NCBI GenBank assembly: GCA_028289375.1
Contig: JANQQK010000086.1
Span: 1-64,000 of the forward strand
Source: Phycisphaerae bacterium
GTDB taxonomy: Bacteria > Planctomycetota > Phycisphaerae > UBA1845
DNA length: 64,000 nt
Direction of reading: 5' to 3'
Positions 24,576-34,523 of this stretch are shown here, in pieces (the stretch's first letter is position 1; each line of letters starts with the position of its first letter). The translations under genes and the position numbers were made by a program. The notes under the pieces are model-generated. The model saw only the letters and a list, made by a program, of their open reading frames with translations. It made no database searches and was not told the DNA's origin.

Positions 24576-26066
24576 GTGAGCGTAGTTGCTGCCGAACTTG
24601 AAACGAAACTCCCACTGGACTTGGATCATCCGCTGCTCTTCGAGATGGGTACGCCCGGTGCGTCCGCCGCGTCGATGTCCGAATCCGACGTGCCCACCGT
24701 CGATCGCGCAACCCTGATCGATCCAGAATTCCTCGCCGACGACGCGCCCGACATGCCCGAGATCGGCGAACTTGATCTCGTGCGACATTACACGCGCCTG
24801 GCTCATCGCCTGTTCAGCGTCGATGCCAACTTCTATCCGCTCGGCAGTTGCACCATGAAGTACAACCCGCGGGTCAACGAGAAGGCAGCAGCCATGCCCG
24901 CGTTTGCCGGGCTTCATCCTTATCAGCGTGAATCCGACGTGCAGGGCATGCTCGAGTTGCTTTTCCGCCTGAGAACCTACCTGCAGGAAATCGCCGGCAT
25001 GGCCGAGGTCACCCTGCAACCCTCCGCCGGCGCACAGGGCGAGATGACCGGCCTGATGATCATCAACGCCTATCATCGCAGTCGCGGCGAAACCCGCACC
25101 GAAGTGCTCACACCAGACTCAGCCCACGGCACCAACCCAGCCTCGTGTGCGATCTGCGGTCAGCAGTCCACCACCGTGCGCTCCAAGCCCGATGGCCGCG
25201 TCGATCTCGATGATCTTCGCGCCAAAGTCAGCAGCAACACGGCTGCCCTGATGATCACCAACCCCAACACCGTCGGCGTTTTCGATGAACAGATCGCCGA
25301 GATCGCGGACATCGTGCATGGCTGCGGGGCACAGCTATACCTCGACGGGGCGAACATGAATGCCATGCTCGGCATCGCCCGGCCCGGCGACTTCGGCGTC
25401 GATGTGATGCACTTCAACACTCACAAGACGTTCAGCACACCGCATGGCGGTGGCGGCCCCGGTTCCGGCCCGGTTGGCGTTGCATCGCATTTGACCGAGT
25501 TCCTCCCCGTCCCGCAGGTCATCCAGAAGGACGATGGCTCCTATGCCTGGTTCGACGATCGCCCCAAGAGCATCGGCAAGGTTCGCTCCTACTATGGCCA
25601 GTCCGGCGTCCTCGTCCGTGCGTATACCTATATCCGCTCGTTGGGCGCCGACGGGCTGCTCAACGTCTCCCAGAAGGCAGTCCTCGCCGCCAACTACGTC
25701 GCTGCCCGTCTGCGGGATCGCTATCACCTGCCATTTGATCCGCCCTACGCCCACGAGTTCATCCTGATCCCGAAGTTCGAAACCGGCGGCGTTACCGAAC
25801 TCGACATTGCGAAGCGACTCATCGACTTCGGATTCCACCCGCCGACCATGAGCTGGCCCATTGCCCACTGCCTCATGATCGAGCCAACCGAAACCGAATC
25901 GTTGGCAACCCTCGACGCCTTCGCCGATGCACTGCTCGCCATCGCGGATGAGGTCGAGTCGACGCCCGAAACCGTCAAGACCGCTCCCCACACCATGCCC
26001 ATCGCCCGCATGGACGAGGTGGGCGCCAATCGCAAGCTCAACGTCCGCTGGCGTCCGGAGGTCTGA
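24576..26066 (+). CDS. gcvPB: Glycine dehydrogenase (decarboxylating) subunit 2
   Basis: A 496-residue PLP-bearing subunit of the split glycine dehydrogenase. The PLP lysine is Lys284 in HFNTHKTFSTPHGGGGPGSG. Other markers are FYPLGSCTMKYNPRVNE, LQPSAGAQGEMTGL, SAHGTNPASC, MITNPNTVGVFD, YLDGANMNA and HEFILIPKF. The start is a GTG at 24576. It works with GcvPA, GcvH, GcvT and Lpd; the lipoate ligase about 3.5 kb further on could supply lipoyl-GcvH. The length fits the family. Confidence 0.96.
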   Translation: MSVVAAELETKLPLDLDHPLLFEMGTPGASAASMSESDVPTVDRATLIDPEFLADDAPDMPEIGELDLVRHYTRLAHRLFSVDANFYPLGSCTMKYNPRVNEKAAAMPAFAGLHPYQRESDVQGMLELLFRLRTYLQEIAGMAEVTLQPSAGAQGEMTGLMIINAYHRSRGETRTEVLTPDSAHGTNPASCAICGQQSTTVRSKPDGRVDLDDLRAKVSSNTAALMITNPNTVGVFDEQIAEIADIVHGCGAQLYLDGANMNAMLGIARPGDFGVDVMHFNTHKTFSTPHGGGGPGSGPVGVASHLTEFLPVPQVIQKDDGSYAWFDDRPKSIGKVRSYYGQSGVLVRAYTYIRSLGADGLLNVSQKAVLAANYVAARLRDRYHLPFDPPYAHEFILIPKFETGGVTELDIAKRLIDFGFHPPTMSWPIAHCLMIEPTETESLATLDAFADALLAIADEVESTPETVKTAPHTMPIARMDEVGANRKLNVRWRPEV

Positions 26067-26297
26067 TAGTAACACCGCGTACCGCCGCCAGATCGTCCGT
26101 TATTGATTTTGCCCATCGGTCTGGGTACTGTGAATTGTTGGACATCAGGGCCATGGTGCGCCCATGCTGTTCCGCCACGATTCGGGGAAACGACGCCTCC
26201 ACGTCATCAGTACTGTTGCTGTGTCCGTTTGGATGCCCGCGGCCGACCTGACCGTCCAGTCAACCCGTCGCAGGCAACCCCAAGGGTAGATTCGTCC

Positions 26298-29200
26298 ATG
26301 CAACGCTGGGTCACGAGGACCGCTCTGCTGCTCACCCTTTTGGTGTTGCCACCGACGCTCCGCGCCGGTGACAGCCCGCGATGGTCATTTGCAACCATCG
26401 CGGACAGCAGCACCCAGGTGCCACAGGACGCCAACGGGACATTTTCGGCCTTTGGCACCGAGCCGGCCTTCAGCGCAGGAATCGTGGTCTTCAGCCGCCG
26501 CGGCGGAAGCGACGATCGCGACGGCATCTACGCGGCAACCGAGGGCATGCTCCGCGTCGTCGCCGATCAAACCACCATCGCCCCAACGACGAACCTCCCC
26601 TTCGAAGTGTTCGGATCTGCCCCACCCGACGTGAGCGGCGATGCGATCGTCTTCTCCGCCAACAACCCGCGCGGTATCTACCAGCAGATCGGCGACAGCA
26701 GCATCGCGGTCGTCGTCGACCAGAATTCCACGATCGACGGTGATCCCGGTTTTTTCGGACCATCGCTCAACGCGCCAGCCTCTGTCAGCAGCGGCAACAT
26801 CGTCTTCATCGGCGTCAACAACATCTTTCAGCCAGGGGTCTACGCCCTGATTGATGACGTCGTGCAACCGGTCGCCCTGCCCGGCGTCACCAATAACGGT
26901 TTTCTACTCCGCAGCTTCAGCGGCCCGGCCATCCATGCCGACGCATCTTCGACGTCGATCGCCATCATCGCCAACGACCTCAACAGCAACGTCGATGGCA
27001 TCTTTGCCATCAATGGTTTGACGGAGGCCGTCGCCACAACCAACACATTGATCCCAGATGGAAACGGCACATTCACGGCGTTCGGATCACCGCCCACACC
27101 AGGCCTCGCCTTGTCAGGCGACAACGTCGCATTCGTTGGCGAGGGAACCAGCAATCAGCGCGGCCTCTACCACACCGTCGGCGGCCTGACGCGAGCAGCC
27201 GACCGCACAACACCTGTCCCCAACGGAACAGGAACCTTCTTCACGTTTGAAAACCCGTCGATGGTCAACGATCAACTGCTCTATGTCGCCACAGGCCAAG
27301 GCGGACAGATCGGTATCTACCACCAGTCAACCGAGCATGCATCGACTCCGCAGAAGGTCATTGACGCCACCGATCTCCTCGACGGCCGACAGATCGTCGA
27401 TCTAAAAGCTGGCCGTTCCGCCCTCGACGACTCCGGCAGCGACCGCTTCGCATTTTGGGCACGTTTCGACGACAACTCTGAAGGCATCTACGTCGCGTCC
27501 CTGCTCGACTGCACCATCACCGCCGACGATGAAATCCAGTTCGACACAAGTGATCATGTCGCCTCAGCTCAACCCGGCCCTGGCATCTACACGTGGTCCA
27601 TCACCGGCAGCACCATCGACGACGGCCAAGGCACCAACGAAATCACCTTCACCGCGGGCAGCGACGAGACCCTCACGCTCGAACTCACCATTGAAGACAA
27701 CGGCATCTCCGTCACCTGCGACAAGGTCATCAACATCCGCTTCGGGCCAACCGCCACCGCCGACAACGACGGCCCTGTTTGCGACGGCCAACCCGTTACC
27801 CTCACCGCCGAACCAGCCATGGGCGTCACCTACGCATGGACAGGCCCCGGCGGTTTCACATCCGACCAGCAGTCACCCGTCATCAACCCCGCCGTTGCGG
27901 GCACCTACACCGTCATCGTCACTGATGAGAATGACCTCTCCGACATGGCCAGCACGGACGTCATCGTCAACGCCAATCCCGTTCCAATCGCCACCAACGA
28001 TGGCCCGGTATGCGACGGATTCGACGTGATACTCACAGCAGAACCAGATGGCTTGGTCATCTACGCTTGGACAGGTCCCGACGGATTCGCATCCAGCGAG
28101 CAGTCTCCAGGTGTTTCGCCGGCCATCGCCGGTACGTACCAACTCACTGTCACCGACGACAATGGATGCCTCGCCACGACAACGACCGACGTCACCCTTT
28201 TCGAGAATCCCGATCCAACGGCTGACAACAACGGTCCCATCTGTCTCGGCAATGACGCCGTCCTCACCGGCGGGCCCGATGATTTGGTGTCCTACGCATG
28301 GACAGGTCCGGATGGCTTTACCTCTGACCAGCAAAGCCCCGACGTCCCCATGGCCGTCGGCGGACCCTACGAACTCACCGTCACCGACGAGAACGGTTGC
28401 GTCGGCCTAGTGACGACCGAGCTATTCGTCGACGCTGTCGACGTTACGCCACCCACGATCACCTGCCCGCCCAACGCTGCCCGAAATTGCGGCGACGCCA
28501 CAACCCCCGCCACAACCGGCATAGCCACCGGACAGGACAATTGCGGCGCTCCCGTGACGATCAACTCTTCAGATGCTGTCAGCGGCAACTGCCCACGCAC
28601 CATCACACGCACATGGACCGCCACCGACGAGAGCGGCAACGAGACCACCTGCGACCAGACCATCACCCTCGCCGAATTGCCGCCACCACCACCCGACGGA
28701 GGCGGCGGATCCGGGGGCGGCGGTGGCACTGGAGGCGGCACGCCAATCCCCGTCGACATGACCAGCGGCACGGGCACCATCAACGATGATGGCACCTTCT
28801 CAGCGAACGCGATCACCGCGACCGGTGAACTTCTTGCCAGCGTGCGTTTCATCGAGGCACCACCCGGTGAAACCGTCACCTACGTCGTCCGCACCATCAA
28901 TCCCGACGTGGACGACCTGCCACGCGACGGCTTGATCATCGGACCGGTCGCGAACCGCATCTTCACGGTGGAAACAACGGGTGAGCCCGGTACATTCACC
29001 GCGATCGTAAGCTTGTTCTTCACACAGGCAGACCTCGAAGCCAATGACGCGGATGCGATCGACGCACAAATCGTCGTTCTCGACGAAACCACCGATCCCA
29101 ACGCGTGGACCGAATCCGGAGACAGCGAGCAAGTCGGCCAACCATCCGAATCCGTCGGCGAGTTCGGCATCGACCAGATCGACGACAGCACGTATCGCTA

Positions 29201-29573
29201 CTGGACCGTCCGCGACCGACTGAGCACGTTCGCCGTCGGAGAGCTTTTCAACGAACCAGCCAACGTCGATCCAGATCCACCAGCCGACGATCCACCGCCA
29301 GACGACGACGAGCCTGTTGATCCGCCCGCAGAGCAACCGCAACCGTCAGACACCGACGGCGACGGCATCACAGATGACGACGACTTGTGTTCCGACACAC
29401 CATCGGGCACCATGGTCGACGAGACGGGCTGCCCTGTCGCCCAGGAACCGGACCCGCCCACACCAGACATGCCATCCGATTGTGGCGCTCCATGCGGCAC
29501 CATGGGCATGATTGGATGGGCACTGCTGCTGCTCGGATACGCTCCCCTGCGATCCATGCGACGACGCCTGTGA
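26298..29573 (+). CDS. Large secreted repeat protein with Ig/PKD-like repeats and C-terminal sorting helix
   Basis: A 1091-residue protein. The signal peptide (MQRWVTRTALLLTLLVLPPT, cleavage near LRAG) fixes the start at 26298. Residues 25-400 are about five propeller-type units (DRDGIYAATEGMLRVVADQT, RGIYQQIGDSSIAVVVDQ, DGIFAINGLTEAVATTNTL). Three PKD/Ig-like repeats follow, each with DGPVCDG...YAWTGPDGF...SP....AGTY..TVTDENG, then an HYR-type domain (TPPTITCPPNAARNCGD), a Gly-rich linker, a beta domain and one thrombospondin type-3 repeat. The end CGAPCGTMGMIGWALLLLGY plus RSMRRRL is a Cys motif, helix and basic cluster like bacterial C-terminal sorting tags. It is likely a surface protein; no enzyme site is seen. 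Confidence 0.82.
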   Translation: MQRWVTRTALLLTLLVLPPTLRAGDSPRWSFATIADSSTQVPQDANGTFSAFGTEPAFSAGIVVFSRRGGSDDRDGIYAATEGMLRVVADQTTIAPTTNLPFEVFGSAPPDVSGDAIVFSANNPRGIYQQIGDSSIAVVVDQNSTIDGDPGFFGPSLNAPASVSSGNIVFIGVNNIFQPGVYALIDDVVQPVALPGVTNNGFLLRSFSGPAIHADASSTSIAIIANDLNSNVDGIFAINGLTEAVATTNTLIPDGNGTFTAFGSPPTPGLALSGDNVAFVGEGTSNQRGLYHTVGGLTRAADRTTPVPNGTGTFFTFENPSMVNDQLLYVATGQGGQIGIYHQSTEHASTPQKVIDATDLLDGRQIVDLKAGRSALDDSGSDRFAFWARFDDNSEGIYVASLLDCTITADDEIQFDTSDHVASAQPGPGIYTWSITGSTIDDGQGTNEITFTAGSDETLTLELTIEDNGISVTCDKVINIRFGPTATADNDGPVCDGQPVTLTAEPAMGVTYAWTGPGGFTSDQQSPVINPAVAGTYTVIVTDENDLSDMASTDVIVNANPVPIATNDGPVCDGFDVILTAEPDGLVIYAWTGPDGFASSEQSPGVSPAIAGTYQLTVTDDNGCLATTTTDVTLFENPDPTADNNGPICLGNDAVLTGGPDDLVSYAWTGPDGFTSDQQSPDVPMAVGGPYELTVTDENGCVGLVTTELFVDAVDVTPPTITCPPNAARNCGDATTPATTGIATGQDNCGAPVTINSSDAVSGNCPRTITRTWTATDESGNETTCDQTITLAELPPPPPDGGGGSGGGGGTGGGTPIPVDMTSGTGTINDDGTFSANAITATGELLASVRFIEAPPGETVTYVVRTINPDVDDLPRDGLIIGPVANRIFTVETTGEPGTFTAIVSLFFTQADLEANDADAIDAQIVVLDETTDPNAWTESGDSEQVGQPSESVGEFGIDQIDDSTYRYWTVRDRLSTFAVGELFNEPANVDPDPPADDPPPDDDEPVDPPAEQPQPSDTDGDGITDDDDLCSDTPSGTMVDETGCPVAQEPDPPTPDMPSDCGAPCGTMGMIGWALLLLGYAPLRSMRRRL

Positions 29574-30319
29574 CATCATCAGCCGATCAAAACACACTTC
29601 GAATCATCCACGACATTCCCAAACCCGGACCAGACAACATGGCCCGCGACGAAGCGTTGCTGCACCGCGTCGGCGACGGGTCTTCGCCCCCCACCCTCCG
29701 ACTGTACGAATGGTCCGAACCCACCATCTCACTCGGATACTTTCAGAAGTACGCCGACTTTGAGCAACTGGCACCACCCGCTGGCGACATGCCGGTCGTC
29801 CGTCGCCAGACCGGCGGTGGCGCCATCCTGCATGATCGCGAACTCACGTATGCCCTCGTACTTCCTGTCGCGTTCGACCCGATCCGCGACAAACCCACCC
29901 ATCTCTACGAAATCGCCCATGACGCACTGCTCGAGGTCCTCGCCGCCAACACCGTGACCGCAAGCCTCAACGGCGTCAGCGACGACTCAGGCCCAACCCG
30001 AGGCCCCTTCTTTTGCTTTGCGCGCAGACATGCACTCGATGTGGTCATTCGCGATGAGAAACTCGCCGGCAGCGCTCAACGCCGCACCAGAAACGCCATC
30101 CTGCAGCACGGATCCATCGTGATCGAACGCCGATTCGATCAGCAACCAGCAGCGGTCACGAACACACCCATCCCCGTGCTACGCGAGATGCTGCCAATAG
30201 AGGTTGCGAAGCGCCTTGGATGTGAACCGCAACTCGGCGAATGGATCACCGAGGAACTGGAATTGGCCGCCGACATTCAGAACAAATACGCCGGCGATGA
30301 ATGGACCAGACGAACCTAG
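29570..30319 (+). CDS. Lipoate-protein ligase A family protein
   Basis: A 249-residue cofactor transferase of the biotin/lipoate ligase fold. Markers are PDNMARDEALL, the loop VRRQTGGGAILHDRELTYAL, a FCFARRHALDVVIRDEKLAGSAQRR segment with the likely catalytic Lys164, and LQHGSIVIE. It attaches lipoate or octanoate to E2 or H proteins; whether it is an LplA-type ligase or a LipM-type octanoyltransferase cannot be told from sequence alone, though the Cys in FCFARR could be the acyl acceptor of a LipM type. The GTG start shares bases with the TGA of the preceding gene. Lipoylated GcvH is a plausible target. It is convergent with the next gene; their stops overlap in CTAG. Confidence 0.85.
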   Translation: MTSSADQNTLRIIHDIPKPGPDNMARDEALLHRVGDGSSPPTLRLYEWSEPTISLGYFQKYADFEQLAPPAGDMPVVRRQTGGGAILHDRELTYALVLPVAFDPIRDKPTHLYEIAHDALLEVLAANTVTASLNGVSDDSGPTRGPFFCFARRHALDVVIRDEKLAGSAQRRTRNAILQHGSIVIERRFDQQPAAVTNTPIPVLREMLPIEVAKRLGCEPQLGEWITEELELAADIQNKYAGDEWTRRT

Positions 30320-31083
30320 TGATCCGCCGTGAGAACCGTCGGCACTTCCTCGTCCTCCGCTGGTGGCGCCCACGCGGTCGGCGCGTTCGTTGGCTCATCC
30401 TGCTGAATCAACAGTCGCACCGTTTGCCGAAAGTTTTCCCGAAACTTATCCAACGCCAGAAAATACGGGTCGAGATGCCGCCAGTCCGTCTCCACACGCC
30501 CCTGCGGCGGTACAGGATACTCCTCTTCATCGAGGGGCAACTCGACGCTCGCATCCGCCCCCACCGTCGCAAGCAACCGCCCGTCCAACGTCGAATACAA
30601 CGCCCCGCGAATATCGCAATACGGATTCTGCAGATCAATCGTGTAAATCATGCAAAGGTCTGCCCCGATGTCCGACGCCCGCTGCACGAAATCAGCCGCC
30701 CGACCGCGATGCTTGCGGAACCCCGGATACTTCAAAGGCAGCACATCTGAAATCTGCCAGTAGTCGGTGAACAGCTCCATCCATGCCACGAACTCACGCG
30801 TCGGCTGATCCGCCAACTCGACGAGCCCGTGCTGGGTCTTCTGCTCGCCCACACTCACAACCCGCGCAATCGCAAGCGACGCCGGGAACATCCCTTCCGT
30901 CGGACCAGCCATCAATCGCACGGAACGATCCGAACCAGGTCCCCCCGCATCAAACGCCGGATCCACAACGCCAAGCCAACCCCGCGGCGCCTGCGGCAGC
31001 TCCGTCCATGCGTACTCTTCTTCCTTCGGAGCACATCCCGACAGAACCACAACCGCCGTCAACACACAACACCATGCACGCAT
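30316..31083 (-). CDS. Lipoprotein of unknown function
   Basis: A 255-residue exported protein: MRAWCCVLTAVVVLSGCAPK gives a lipobox VLSGC (Cys17). The mature part starts acidic and is otherwise globular (RSVRLMAGPTEGMFPASLAI, GADLCMIYTIDLQNPYCDIR, GALYSTLDGRLLATVGAD). The ATYTID..., strand-rich middle with a turn at YSTLDGRLLATV suggests a small beta-domain, as in lipoproteins that carry a repeat of a strand-turn-strand unit. The ATG at 31083 is chosen for the lipobox; a longer start lies 17 codons upstream. No family is recognised. Confidence 0.65.
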   Translation of the reverse strand: MRAWCCVLTAVVVLSGCAPKEEEYAWTELPQAPRGWLGVVDPAFDAGGPGSDRSVRLMAGPTEGMFPASLAIARVVSVGEQKTQHGLVELADQPTREFVAWMELFTDYWQISDVLPLKYPGFRKHRGRAADFVQRASDIGADLCMIYTIDLQNPYCDIRGALYSTLDGRLLATVGADASVELPLDEEEYPVPPQGRVETDWRHLDPYFLALDKFRENFRQTVRLLIQQDEPTNAPTAWAPPAEDEEVPTVLTADH

Positions 31084-31338
31084 GCCCAGGTTCCTTCCGA
31101 GCCAGAATCCCGACCTCATTGCCAGTTTCCTCATTCCGGCTTATCGGAAGAGCGACTCGGCAACTCACGGACAATTTCTCGGACCAACAGGCACATCCCA
31201 TACAAGGGTCACCAGCCTCAACGAACACCACATTACCGGACCTTCAAACATGCAAGACAACAACTTCGGACCTGCTCACCTTTCCCGCCCGAAAATCCGA
31301 TGCAACTTCAGACCGCTAATGCATCACAGGAGTGCGCC

Positions 31339-32799
31339 ATGGCCTCGCAGGTTGCAGTCGGAACCAACGAAGTACTCACCGCCGCCCCGCTCACCGGTCC
31401 GGTTTCCCCAATCCGATTTCGCGTACTTGGACAAATCGGCGCCATCGTCCGATCTTTCCCCGTTGGGTCCTGGGTGATCCTCGACATTGCGATCCTCTTT
31501 GCGGGCGTTTCACTCGGCTTCAATCTCTTCGTTGAAGGCCAGATTCTCCCCTACACCCACGTTTCCATGTGGCACGCATGGACGACCCTCTGCGCCACCT
31601 TCATCTTCGCCAGCCTCGTCTTTGGGCTTTATGAACGTGAAACCCTCTGGAGTCGGTCACGCATCCTCACCCGCCTGATGCTCACGTGCACGACCGCACC
31701 CATCATCTCATACGCCATCATCTACGCGCTCATGTACACCCAGATGAGCCGACGCGTCACCGCACTGGCCATCATCATGCAAATGGTGATGGGCGGCATG
31801 ATCCGACTCGTCGCATGCTGGGCGTTGCACCGCGTCCCACGAAATCTCGTCCTCGTCGGACCGGGCGTCATCTCCAACGCCCTCGTCAACGCCTTTCAGA
31901 GAGGCTTTCTCCACGAGTATCAACTCGCCGGCTACGTCGATGAGAAGCCCGCCAGCTCCGACACGATCTCCGGCATCGCATGGCTGGGCACGACGCACGA
32001 ACTCCCCGACATCCGCGACAGATACAGCATTCAGGACATTGTCGTCGGCGCCGAAGCCGCCACCGATCAGGGCGTCATGAATCAGGTCCTTCCCTGTCTC
32101 CGAAGAGGTTGCCGCGTCACCAACGAAGCCACCTTCTTCGAGAAAGCGACTGGCCAAATCCTCGTCGATGAGATCACGCCGCACTGGTTCCTGTTCGCCG
32201 ACCTGCAGGTCCATTGCCAACGTCGCCAAGCGCTCAAACGCGCCTTCGACATCGTGACCGCCGTCGTCGGCGTCATCGTCGCGATCCCGCTCGTTCCATT
32301 CATCGCCATCGCCATCAAACTCTGCGATGGCGGCCCGATCCTCTACTCGCAGACCCGCGTTGGTCAGAACGGCCGCGAATTCAAACTCTACAAATTCCGC
32401 ACCATGAAAGTCGGCGCCGAAACCGACAACCCCGTCTGGGCCGTCCCGAACGACCCCCGCGTCACACTCGTCGGTCGCTTCCTCCGGAAATCGCGCCTCG
32501 ACGAACTCCCGCAGCTATTCAACATCCTCATGGGGCAGATGTCCGTCGTCGGCCCGCGTCCCGAACGTCCCGAACTCGTCGCCAAGCTCACCGAGCACAT
32601 CCCCTACTTCAACGAGCGACACCTCGTCAAACCAGGCCTCACCGGCTGGGCGCAGATCGGCTTCCGCTACGGCAGCACCATCGAAGACGCCAAACGCAAG
32701 CTGCAGTTCGACCTATACTACCTCAAGAACATCTCGATTGAATTGGACCTGATCATTCTGCTGCGCACGCTCGGCGTGTTCGTTCGCGGCGCCTGCTGA
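31339..32799 (+). CDS. Polyprenyl glycosylphosphotransferase (exopolysaccharide sugar transferase)
   Basis: A 486-residue membrane enzyme that transfers a sugar-1-phosphate from a nucleotide sugar to undecaprenyl phosphate, the first step of a polysaccharide repeat unit. Four or five N-terminal membrane helices (about residues 35-155) precede a Rossmann-like CoA-binding-type domain ([23 protein letters not shown]). The last 190 residues are the bacterial sugar transferase domain: [77 protein letters not shown] and [15 protein letters not shown] lies eight bases before the ATG at 31339. It stands alone, with no other glycan genes nearby in the window, so the polysaccharide is unknown. Confidence 0.93.
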   Translation: MASQVAVGTNEVLTAAPLTGPVSPIRFRVLGQIGAIVRSFPVGSWVILDIAILFAGVSLGFNLFVEGQILPYTHVSMWHAWTTLCATFIFASLVFGLYERETLWSRSRILTRLMLTCTTAPIISYAIIYALMYTQMSRRVTALAIIMQMVMGGMIRLVACWALHRVPRNLVLVGPGVISNALVNAFQRGFLHEYQLAGYVDEKPASSDTISGIAWLGTTHELPDIRDRYSIQDIVVGAEAATDQGVMNQVLPCLRRGCRVTNEATFFEKATGQILVDEITPHWFLFADLQVHCQRRQALKRAFDIVTAVVGVIVAIPLVPFIAIAIKLCDGGPILYSQTRVGQNGREFKLYKFRTMKVGAETDNPVWAVPNDPRVTLVGRFLRKSRLDELPQLFNILMGQMSVVGPRPERPELVAKLTEHIPYFNERHLVKPGLTGWAQIGFRYGSTIEDAKRKLQFDLYYLKNISIELDLIILLRTLGVFVRGAC

Positions 32800-32812
32800 T
32801 CAACGCGTTCCA

Positions 32813-33502
32813 TCACGCCTGCCGCGCGATCTCCTCGAAGAACGCGTCGTCGACGTCCATGATTCCCTGCTGATTCCACGCCCACTTCGTGTCAAACGCC
32901 CACCGAGCCGCCGCCAACATCCCCACCAGCTCGCAACTGGCCAACAGCAACGCATGGTCATCGCTCTCCGCAGCCGACTGACCGAAGACCTTCACCGGAA
33001 TCATCTCCGCCAGTTTCTGCATCCCCGCGAAATCGTCCCCATCGACAAACCCCCGCTCATGCCGCTTGCGCTGCTCAAACCGAAGCGTCCACAAATGCCC
33101 CGACACCTCCGTCACCTTCATCTCGATCGCCGACTGACACTTCAGCTCCCGTCCCTCCGGCATCGCTCCGAACCCTGGCGCCGTGTGTGCATCCGGAAAC
33201 TCCCACAACCAGCACAGCAGACAATACTGCCCCCACGACTCATGAAGCCGCAAATGCAACTCCGCTTCCGTGTATCCCTTGATCGCCCGCCAATCGATCA
33301 GCGACTCGCGAAAGCGGATCACCGACCCCGGCGAAAGCACCTTAATATCATGCGACATCACCTTCTTACCCTGTCGCTTGCACTCGGCGTTGCGCATCTG
33401 CACGACGTTCGCCTGCACCGCCGCCCCCATCGCGACCACGTCCTCAGCCGCGCGAGGCACCGGCTTGTTCGGATCAATCACCGTCAGTGGAGAATCAGTC
33501 AC
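32813..33502 (-). CDS. Hypothetical cytoplasmic protein
   Basis: A 229-residue protein without signal sequence or membrane helices. It has a short N-terminal extension, then KVLSPGSVIRFRESLIDWRA, a hydrophobic/aromatic patch (SWGQYCLLCWLWEFPDA) and a C-terminal helical region rich in Ala and Trp (ARWAFDTKWAWNQQG). The GTG at 33502 is preferred because GGAG lies five bases upstream; a GTG two codons earlier is too close. It is convergent with the sugar transferase and divergent from the PHP phosphatase. I recognise no family. Confidence 0.6.
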   Translation of the reverse strand: MTDSPLTVIDPNKPVPRAAEDVVAMGAAVQANVVQMRNAECKRQGKKVMSHDIKVLSPGSVIRFRESLIDWRAIKGYTEAELHLRLHESWGQYCLLCWLWEFPDAHTAPGFGAMPEGRELKCQSAIEMKVTEVSGHLWTLRFEQRKRHERGFVDGDDFAGMQKLAEMIPVKVFGQSAAESDDHALLLASCELVGMLAAARWAFDTKWAWNQQGIMDVDDAFFEEIARQA

Positions 33503-33607
33503 AACCACTCCAATCCAACCTGCACGTTTCGCAGCTCAAATCCCACAACCCGACTATAGACAGCCAACCCGGTCTGCGAAAGGATACGCGCGAAAGGAGC
33601 TTACCCG

Positions 33608-34435
33608 ATGCAACTCTACGACCAGCACCTCCACTCGCACCACTCCTTCGACTCTTCCGCCAACCCCGAAGCCAACGTCCGCGCCGCCCTCGACGCCGGC
33701 CTCGCAGGCCTCACCTTCACAGAACACTTCGACACCCACCCGTCCGAACGCGAAGCCTGCATCTACAACGACAAAACCTACTCACAAACCATCCACGACC
33801 TTCGTCGCAAATTCGGTGACGCCATCTTCATCGGCAAGGGCATCGAAGTTTGCTTTCAGCCGGACAACCTCGACGACATCGTCAGCTTCCTCGACCACCT
33901 CACCTTCGACCTCGTCCTCGTCAGCGTCCACTGGTGCCATGGCTACCCCATCCACATCCGCGACGTCTGGAAGGACCGCGACGCTTCCGACGTCACCCGC
34001 TGGTACCTCGAAGGCGTGCTGGCCGCCATGCAAACCTGCGAACGCCTGCACCGCAACCGCTCCCGTGTCTTCGACGTTCTGGCCCACATGGACTTCTGCA
34101 AACGTTACTCGAAACGCTTCGCCGACCGCATCTGCATCGAGGAGCACACCGACCTGACCGAAAAGATATTCACCTGCTGTCTGGAAGCCGACATCGTCCC
34201 CGAGATCAACACATCCACCACCCGCCAAGGAATCGGCGAATCCATGCCAGGCCCCAACCTCGTCAGGCAATACGCCCAACTCGGCGGAGAGGCCATGTCC
34301 CTAGGCAGCGACGCCCACCGCTCCGAAGACATCGCCGCCGACTTCCCCGGTGAAGTCGCCAACCTCAAATCCGCCAACATCCACAACGAAGCAGTCTACC
34401 ACCAACGCGAGAAACGCCTGATTCCACTCGACTGA
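33608..34435 (+). CDS. PHP-domain phosphoesterase, histidinol-phosphatase type
   Basis: A 275-residue PHP-fold metal-dependent phosphatase, similar in layout to HisK/HisJ histidinol-phosphatases. Metal-site segments are DQHLHSHHS (residues 5-13), FTEHFD, GIEVCF, SVHWCHGY, LAHMDFCKRY, EINTST and SLGSDAHRSED near the C-terminus. It would remove phosphate from L-histidinol phosphate in histidine synthesis, but PHP enzymes act on several substrates and no other his gene is near. AAAGGAG precedes the ATG by nine bases. It is followed by the toxin-antitoxin pair on the same strand with an 88-base gap. Confidence 0.88.
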   Translation: MQLYDQHLHSHHSFDSSANPEANVRAALDAGLAGLTFTEHFDTHPSEREACIYNDKTYSQTIHDLRRKFGDAIFIGKGIEVCFQPDNLDDIVSFLDHLTFDLVLVSVHWCHGYPIHIRDVWKDRDASDVTRWYLEGVLAAMQTCERLHRNRSRVFDVLAHMDFCKRYSKRFADRICIEEHTDLTEKIFTCCLEADIVPEINTSTTRQGIGESMPGPNLVRQYAQLGGEAMSLGSDAHRSEDIAADFPGEVANLKSANIHNEAVYHQREKRLIPLD

Positions 34436-34523
34436 CGATCATCTCTCTAGTCGAGATTCTGCTGGATTTTCGACACCCACAGTGCGATACTAATTAAGGA
34501 CGAATTCAGTATGGAGCAGCACC

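Noticed and set aside
27740..28430. Tandem DNA repeats as CRISPR-like or satellite array
   Set aside because: The similarity is at protein level (three Ig/PKD units) with diverged DNA and no constant spacer length.
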